NCBI GenBank assembly: GCA_937902455.1
Contig: CALELI010000025.1
Span: 1 to 19,782, forward strand
Reading direction: 5' to 3'
Source of the DNA: an uncultured Prevotellaceae bacterium
Lineage (GTDB): Bacteria; Bacteroidota; Bacteroidia; Bacteroidales; Bacteroidaceae
Length of the DNA stretch: 19,782 bases
The notes beneath the pieces were generated by a model. It searched no databases, was not told the origin of the DNA, and saw nothing but the letters and a program-made list of their open reading frames with translations. Shown piece after piece: positions 15,361 to 19,782 of the stretch. Position 1 is the first letter of the stretch. Each line of letters opens with the position of its first letter. The translations under genes were made by a program, and so were the position numbers.

Positions 15361-15379
15361 GCGCACTTACGCTGTGCGC
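15361..15379 (-). terminator. Hairpin ending the pheT-yebC operon
   Basis: GCGCAC (15361-15366) and GTGCGC (15374-15379) form a perfect 6-bp GC-rich stem with a 7-base loop, 15 bases after the last stop codon. On the minus strand it is followed by ATTATTTGTTATAAAA, a broken T-tract, so termination is likely but perhaps partial. Confidence 0.55.
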
Positions 15380-15394
15380 GTGCACATCAATTCG

Positions 15395-15853
15395 TTACAT
15401 TGTCTTGTCCGAGAGAAAATCCTCGATGATGCCGACTGCAGACTCAACCATTCTCAGACAAGGTCTCTGCTTGTAGTACTCTGCAGTACGTTCATCGGGC
15501 ATGGTTGTCACCGGGGTGTCCTTTCGGAGTTTCAGCAGTTCTGCACATCTTGTACTGCCGTTCATGTCCCTGAATCTGGCTGCAATGTCCTGCACGGCTT
15601 TATAGTTCTCCTGCTTGGCATTGTTGTCATTAGGGGTCACTTGACCTTTCTCGAGTCCTGCAATCATGACGGCTCCGCAGAGAGCTCCGCATGTCTCGCG
15701 CATTCTTCCTATTCCGCCACCGAAGGATGCGGAAAGCCGGAGTGCCAGTTCACGGCTGATTCCATAGTCTTCTGCAAATGCACAGAATACTGCCTGGCTG
15801 CAGTTATATCCGTTCAGAAACAGTTCTCGTGCCTTTTCTTGTTTTTCACTCAT
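15395..15853 (-). CDS. C_GCAxxG_C_C family (putative redox) protein
   Basis: The 152-residue protein begins MSEKQEKARELFLNGYNCSQAVF; an in-frame TTG start 30 bases upstream is less likely because an AAAGGA ribosome site sits five bases before this ATG. The family pattern is clear: NCSQAV (Cys18), GGGIGRMRETCGALCGAVM (Cys55, Cys59), GSTRCAEL and RPCLRMV near the end. These proteins are thought to bind metal or cycle thiols, often near iron-sulfur or redox functions, but no activity is established for this copy. It overlaps the upstream lipoprotein stop by eight bases, so it is translated as part of that operon. Confidence 0.9.
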   Translation of the reverse strand: MSEKQEKARELFLNGYNCSQAVFCAFAEDYGISRELALRLSASFGGGIGRMRETCGALCGAVMIAGLEKGQVTPNDNNAKQENYKAVQDIAARFRDMNGSTRCAELLKLRKDTPVTTMPDERTAEYYKQRPCLRMVESAVGIIEDFLSDKTM

Positions 15854-16268
15854 AGTCTTCCTTTGTGAATCTGAACGAAGCAACGACCTTATGTGTGGAC
15901 GCGTCGTAGTACACGTATTTAAGAGTCATGCCTTCGTCCTTTATGTGACGCAGTTCTGCTGAGTTCTTGATGCCGTTGAGGAGTGATGTGTTCAGTTCAT
16001 CACGCATCTGGGAGAACGTCTCAGGCATTGCCAGTTCATGCTGGAGTGAATAGTGGTAAACGTACTCATTCTTTCCGTCATTGTGGAACACTAATGAGTC
16101 AAGGATTATGGAACCTTCTGCGTCGAACTTCTGTGGACAGTTCTTGCGTGTGTATTCCTGAGTCTCCCTCTCCAGTCGTTCACCTATCGACTCCTGGCAT
16201 GCAGACAAGCATATCCCCCCTACTATGATGCAAAGGGAGGATATGATATTATTGGTATTTAGTTTCAA
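15846..16268 (-). CDS. Small lipoprotein of unknown function
   Basis: The 140-residue protein has a lipoprotein signal: hydrophobic stretch 8-20 and lipobox LSAC with Cys24 as the acylation site, so it is probably anchored to a membrane. The mature part shows SIILDSLVFHNDGKNEYVYHYSL and a C-terminal LKYVYYDASTHKVVASFRF, a small beta-rich fold I cannot name. The start is unusual: the only frame that gives the signal peptide opens with TTG (16268-16266), and a TGA closes the frame about 20 bases upstream with no ATG between. It begins 13 bases after the yebC stop and overlaps the next gene. Confidence 0.8.
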   Translation of the reverse strand: MKLNTNNIISSLCIIVGGICLSACQESIGERLERETQEYTRKNCPQKFDAEGSIILDSLVFHNDGKNEYVYHYSLQHELAMPETFSQMRDELNTSLLNGIKNSAELRHIKDEGMTLKYVYYDASTHKVVASFRFTKEDYE

Positions 16269-16281
16269 AGTGATGTAGGAT

Positions 16282-17013
16282 TTACTTCATGTTAGTATAG
16301 ACATTCTGAACATCCTCGAACTCTTCGAGTCTTTCGACCATCTTCTCGATAGTCTCACGCTGTTCGTCTGTCACTTCCTTGGTATCGTTTGGAATGTAAG
16401 TGAATTCTGCGCCTACGATTTCGAAACCATTGTCTTCGAGATACTTCTGGATGTTTGAGAAACACTTAGGGTCACCATAGATGGTGATTGTAGTTTCGTC
16501 CTTGTCCTCGTCATATTCTTCATCAAACTCGTCGTTTACTCCGAAGTCGATGAGGTCGAGAATCATCTCGTCCATGTCCACACCTTCCTTCTTCTTGAAG
16601 GTGAACTGAGAATAGTGGTCGAAGAGGTAAGCCAGTGAACCCATGTTACCGAGGTTGCCACTGAACTTGTTGAAGATACTTCTCACGTCTGCAACAGTTC
16701 TTGTAGTGTTGTCAGTAAGTGTGTCAACGAAGATAGCGATTCCGTGAGGACCGTATCCTTCGTATGTCATTTCCTTCCATGCCGACTTGTCCTTACCGAT
16801 AGCGTTCTTGATTGCACGGTCGATATTGTCCTTAGGCATGTTCTCGTGACGGCAAGTTGCGATGATAGCACGCAGGTGTGCGTTGTTGTCGGGATCAGGA
16901 CCTGCCTCTGCTACTGCAATTGCGATCTGCTTACCCAGACGTGTGAATGTCTTTGCCATGTTGCCCCAGCGCTTCAGCTTACGGGCCTTTCTGAATTCAA
17001 ATGCTCTTCCCAT
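16282..17013 (-). CDS. yebC: YebC/PmpR/TACO1 family translation or transcription regulator
   Basis: The 243-residue protein matches the Bacteroidota form of YebC, which begins MGRAFEFRKARKLKRWGNMAKTFT-like rather than the MAGHSKWxNIK of E. coli. Other marks are ENMPKDNIDRAIKNA, YEGYGPHGIAIFVDTLTDN and NKFSGNLGNMGSLAYLF. YebC relatives were named as DNA-binding regulators; recent work on the family shows binding to ribosomes and relief of stalling on polyproline (known for relatives, not shown here). It lies 85 bases after pheT in the same direction, a pairing common in Bacteroidota by recollection. An acidic linker (EFDEEYDEDKDE) is present. Confidence 0.95.
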   Translation of the reverse strand: MGRAFEFRKARKLKRWGNMAKTFTRLGKQIAIAVAEAGPDPDNNAHLRAIIATCRHENMPKDNIDRAIKNAIGKDKSAWKEMTYEGYGPHGIAIFVDTLTDNTTRTVADVRSIFNKFSGNLGNMGSLAYLFDHYSQFTFKKKEGVDMDEMILDLIDFGVNDEFDEEYDEDKDETTITIYGDPKCFSNIQKYLEDNGFEIVGAEFTYIPNDTKEVTDEQRETIEKMVERLEEFEDVQNVYTNMK

Positions 17014-17051
17014 TTTGTATGATTTTTATAATTAGTTAATCTCTAATCTCT

Positions 17052-17073
17052 CCCTTCGACAAGCTCAGGGTAA
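17052..17073 (-). repeat. Short dispersed repeat between pheT and yebC
   Basis: CCCTTCGACAAGCTCAGGG (with TAA next) differs from the in-frame copy at 950-971 at two of 22 positions. Outer CCCT and AGGG can pair, giving an imperfect hairpin. It lies in the 85-base gap of an operon, where it could trim or stabilise the mRNA. It is followed by AT-rich sequence with GTTAATCTCTAATCTC-like units. Confidence 0.7.
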
Positions 17074-17098
17074 ACGCTCTCTCTACTCTCGACTCCCA

Positions 17099-19621
17099 TC
17101 AGCGTAACTCTGCATTCAGTTTCTGCTTGAGGTTATTGATGAGTTTGTTCATGATGGCGTCGATAGCCTTGTCGTTCAGGGTCTTTGTCTCGTCCTGGAG
17201 AATGAAGTTGACTGCATAGCTCTTCTTTCCTTCCGGGAGGTTCTTGCCCTCATAGACATCAAAGAGAGTGACTTCCTTCAGCAGTTTCTTCTCCGTCTGG
17301 TATGCAATTTCCTCAATCTGTGCGAATGTTGCGCTCTTGTCGAGAAGCAATGCAAGGTCGCGGCTTACTGGAGGGAACTTGGATATCTCGAAGTATGTCA
17401 CCTTGTTCTTCTTTATGAGTTTCATGAGGGCTTTCCAGTTCAGGTCTCCATAATATACAGGAACTGAGATGTCGAACTTGCTTGTCTGCTGCTTGCTGAC
17501 TACTCCGAATATTGCGACAGTGCTTCCTGCCCTTGTCTTGATGGCTGCAGCCTTCGAGAATACATTGTCATGATAGTCTTCGAAGACCACCTGACTCATG
17601 TTCACACCCAGCCTGCGGAAGATGTTCATCACGTAAGCCTTCAGTTCGTAGACACTTGAGTCCTCGTCCTGGTGAATCCAGCTGCCACTCACCTTCTTAC
17701 CTGTAATCCAGAGTCCCAGCTTGTTTTCCTCAGAGTAAGCGCTGAGCACCTGCTTTGAGTTCTCGGCAGTAGACTGTTCGCCTTCAACTTCCACCTTCTT
17801 TGCTGCATCGTAATGATAGCAGTTTCCGAATTCGAAGAACTTGAGGTCCGACATCTTGCGGTTGCTGTTGTGGGCAATGCTTTCCAGACCGCCGAAGAGC
17901 AAAGTCTGACGCATCACTCCGAGATCCTGACTGAGCGGATTCATTACCTTCACGCAGTTTTCCAGCTTGACGGCAGAGTCCGGATTGTCGTTATCGTAGT
18001 ACGACATCTTCGTCAGCGAGTTGTTCATGATTTCGTTGAAACCACAGCCGACCAGCTGCTCTGCTATGATGTTCTGCAACTTGTTGCTCTTGTCCAGGTC
18101 GCCCTTTATGGTGAGCGAAGACTTCACCTGTGACGGGATTTCAATGTTGTTGTAGCCATAGACTCTGAGAATTTCCTCAACTACGTCGCAAGGGCGTGTC
18201 ACGTCTACCCTGAATGCAGGAACCTCAAGAGTGACAGATTCGTCTTTCTTCTCGAGCACCTTCATTCCGAGGTCTGTGCATATACTCTCGATTGTCTCCT
18301 TTGGAATATCCTTGCCGGCAAGGTCCCAGCAGTATTTATATTCGAGTTCCACTACTGCGTTCTTTGGCAGCAGGTCGTCGTTCTTCACGTCCTTTATTTC
18401 CATGGCAATCTCGCCTCCTGCCAGTTCCTTTGCCATCAGTGCAGCCATCTTGACTGCATATATCTGTCCTTCCGGGTCGATGCCTCTCTCGAAGCGGAAA
18501 CTGGCATCTGTCTGGAGTCCATGACGGCGTGCGCTCTTCCTTATCCATGTAGGGTGGAAATATGCAGACTCAAAGAGTACGTCCCTGGTCGTCTCATAGG
18601 TACCACTACCCTTTCCTCCGAACACTCCGGCGATACACATTGGTTCCTCTGCGTTGCAGATAGCGAGGTCGCGTGCCGACAGTTTATGTTCCACTCCGTC
18701 GAGAGTGACGAACGGAGTTCCTTCCGGCATGGTCTTCACTACCACCTTGCCGCCCTTTATCATGTCGACGTCAAAGCAGTGGAGTGGCTGACCGTATGCC
18801 ATCATCACGTAGTTGGTGATGTCCACGATATTATTGATAGGTCTCAGGCCGATGGTAGTCAGTTTTTCCTGCAACCACTTTGGTGATTCCTTCACTTCGC
18901 AGCCTTTCACGGTAACAGCCACGTAACGAGGACATGCCTCCTCTTCCTTCACTTCCACGTCGATGTCAATGTCGTTGCTGTCAACCTTGAATCCGTCCAC
19001 TGATGGGCGATGAAGACTGGTCTCATAGCCGTTCTGCCTGAGGTAGGCATAGAAATCCCTTGCCACTCCCCAGTGACTGCAAGCATCGCTGTGGTTAGGG
19101 GTGATGTCGACGCCGATAACGAAGTCGCTCTCAAGCTTGAAGTACTTGGCTGCCTCCATTCCTACAGGAGTGTCCTCAGGGAGTACGATGATGCCGGAGT
19201 GGTCAGTGCCTACCCCAATCTCGTCCTCGGCACAGATCATGCCGTTGCTCTCCACACCTCTGAGCTTCGATTTCTTTATCTTGAATTCATTGTCTCCGTC
19301 ATAGAGAACAGTTCCGAGAGTTGCCACAATCACCTTCTGTCCTGCAGCCACGTTCGGTGCGCCGCAGACAATCTGCTCTGGCTTGCCTTCGTTGTAGTTC
19401 TCTCCGAGGTCTACCGTACAGATATGCATGTGGTCGCTGTCGGGATGCTGCTCGCATGTAAGCACCTGACCTACCACGAGACCTTTCAGCCCACCCTTGA
19501 TTGCCTGTACTTCTTCCACGCCTTCCACTTCAAGACCAACACTTGTGAGCGCTTCTGCCACCTTCTCCGGACTCATGTCAAAGTCCACATACTCTTTCAG
19601 CCATTTGTAAGATACGTTCAT
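17099..19621 (-). CDS. pheT: Phenylalanyl-tRNA synthetase beta subunit
   Basis: The 840-residue protein is a full-length PheT. It begins MNVSYKWLKEYVDFDMSPEK, followed by the tRNA-binding OB fold (about 42-155, GLVVGQVLTCEQHPDSDHM), the B3/4 editing region, the B5 domain, the catalytic-like core (IMNNSLTKMSYY, FFEFGNCYHYD) and the ferredoxin-like anticodon-binding domain at the C-terminus (KFPPVSRDLALLLDK). With PheS it forms the alpha2-beta2 enzyme charging tRNA-Phe; PheT mainly recognises tRNA and edits mischarged tyrosine. pheS is not in the window; in Bacteroidota it is often elsewhere. The gene is preceded by a promoter and a small upstream ORF whose stop overlaps its ATG. Confidence 0.98.
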   Translation of the reverse strand: MNVSYKWLKEYVDFDMSPEKVAEALTSVGLEVEGVEEVQAIKGGLKGLVVGQVLTCEQHPDSDHMHICTVDLGENYNEGKPEQIVCGAPNVAAGQKVIVATLGTVLYDGDNEFKIKKSKLRGVESNGMICAEDEIGVGTDHSGIIVLPEDTPVGMEAAKYFKLESDFVIGVDITPNHSDACSHWGVARDFYAYLRQNGYETSLHRPSVDGFKVDSNDIDIDVEVKEEEACPRYVAVTVKGCEVKESPKWLQEKLTTIGLRPINNIVDITNYVMMAYGQPLHCFDVDMIKGGKVVVKTMPEGTPFVTLDGVEHKLSARDLAICNAEEPMCIAGVFGGKGSGTYETTRDVLFESAYFHPTWIRKSARRHGLQTDASFRFERGIDPEGQIYAVKMAALMAKELAGGEIAMEIKDVKNDDLLPKNAVVELEYKYCWDLAGKDIPKETIESICTDLGMKVLEKKDESVTLEVPAFRVDVTRPCDVVEEILRVYGYNNIEIPSQVKSSLTIKGDLDKSNKLQNIIAEQLVGCGFNEIMNNSLTKMSYYDNDNPDSAVKLENCVKVMNPLSQDLGVMRQTLLFGGLESIAHNSNRKMSDLKFFEFGNCYHYDAAKKVEVEGEQSTAENSKQVLSAYSEENKLGLWITGKKVSGSWIHQDEDSSVYELKAYVMNIFRRLGVNMSQVVFEDYHDNVFSKAAAIKTRAGSTVAIFGVVSKQQTSKFDISVPVYYGDLNWKALMKLIKKNKVTYFEISKFPPVSRDLALLLDKSATFAQIEEIAYQTEKKLLKEVTLFDVYEGKNLPEGKKSYAVNFILQDETKTLNDKAIDAIMNKLINNLKQKLNAELR

Positions 19622-19683
19622 CTCTTTATATTCTTTTTTCTGTCACACGGCGCATAATCCAAACCGGTGTCACGACCGTGCAT
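19618..19683 (-). CDS. Possible 21-residue upstream ORF coupled to pheT
   Basis: An ATG at 19683 opens a 21-codon frame (starting MHGRDTGLDYAPCD and ending KKNIKR) whose TGA overlaps the pheT ATG as ATGA. It begins only about nine bases after the predicted transcript start. It has no Phe codons, so it is not a classical Phe attenuator leader; coupling or chance are the options. No Shine-Dalgarno is visible. Confidence 0.3.
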   Translation of the reverse strand: MHGRDTGLDYAPCDRKKNIKR

Positions 19684-19698
19684 ATTTTTTCAAACGTG

Positions 19699-19730
19699 CA
19701 AAATTAATATTTTTTTTTGAGATTGCCAAA
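19699..19730 (-). promoter_or_regulatory. pheT operon promoter
   Basis: Minus strand 19706-19699 reads TAATTTTG, matching TAnnTTTG, and TTTG stands at 19730-19727, 20 bases upstream. The leader to the pheT ATG would be about 70 bases and includes inverted CACGG/CCGTG segments that could form a weak stem. Confidence 0.65.
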
Positions 19731-19782
19731 TAATCTGAAAAAACATTATTGCCAGTAAAAATTTATTTCATTTTTCATTCTT

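Noticed and set aside
15854..15883. TTG start extending the C_GCAxxG_C_C protein by ten residues
   Set aside because: The ATG at 15853 has a well-spaced AAAGGA and matches the family start; the extension lies inside the lipoprotein gene.
19010..19657. 215-codon plus-strand frame opposite pheT
   Set aside because: It is antisense to strongly conserved pheT and shows no independent protein-like features.

Overview
The window looks like chromosomal DNA of a Bacteroidota bacterium, most likely Prevotella or a close relative. Supporting signs are: promoters of the Bacteroidota type (TAnnTTTG, often with TTTG about 19-20 nt upstream) in front of several genes; a streptopain/interpain-like C10 protease with a type IX-secretion-like C-terminal tail; a giant sensor kinase of the tandem-module kind found in Bacteroides/Prevotella; and the divergent Bacteroidota form of YebC. 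Species assignment is from memory of these families, not from a search.

Layout. (1) 1-3495, plus strand: the tail of a tandem-module membrane histidine kinase cut by the window edge, a response regulator, and a PLP-dependent sugar aminotransferase whose start overlaps the regulator's stop. (2) 3455-5583, minus strand: an MltG-like transglycosylase followed, with an ATGA overlap, by a GT4-like glycosyltransferase that converges on and overlaps the aminotransferase. (3) 5634-8337, plus strand: a secreted GH51 arabinofuranosidase, a secreted beta-rich protein with a sorting-like tail, and a 110-residue unknown, closed by a strong hairpin. (4) 8440-9291, minus: an Rpn/PD-(D/E)XK nuclease-family protein. 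(5) 9688-15224, minus: a small winged-helix protein with its own terminator, then lepA with a promoter so close that the mRNA may be leaderless, then the 1135-residue C10 protease and a bidirectional terminator. (6) 15395-19730, minus: pheT, yebC, a lipoprotein and a C_GCAxxG_C_C redox-type protein, apparently one operon from a promoter upstream of pheT to a hairpin at 15361.

How the parts may work together: region 1 and region 2 both concern the cell envelope (sugar amination, glycosyl transfer, glycan-strand cleavage), and the sensor/regulator pair is translationally linked to the aminotransferase. Region 3 and the C10 protease are export-directed enzymes for polysaccharide and protein breakdown. 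Regions 5 and 6 carry core translation genes (lepA, pheT, yebC).

The most notable signals are two different short dispersed repeats read in frame inside predicted surface loops of the histidine kinase; a degenerate second kinase module; a face-to-face promoter palindrome between mltG and the GH51 gene; a probable leaderless lepA; and a small upstream ORF whose stop overlaps the pheT start. I did not find a convincing complete new defence or mobile system here; no CRISPR array, tRNA, rRNA or insertion sequence is visible.
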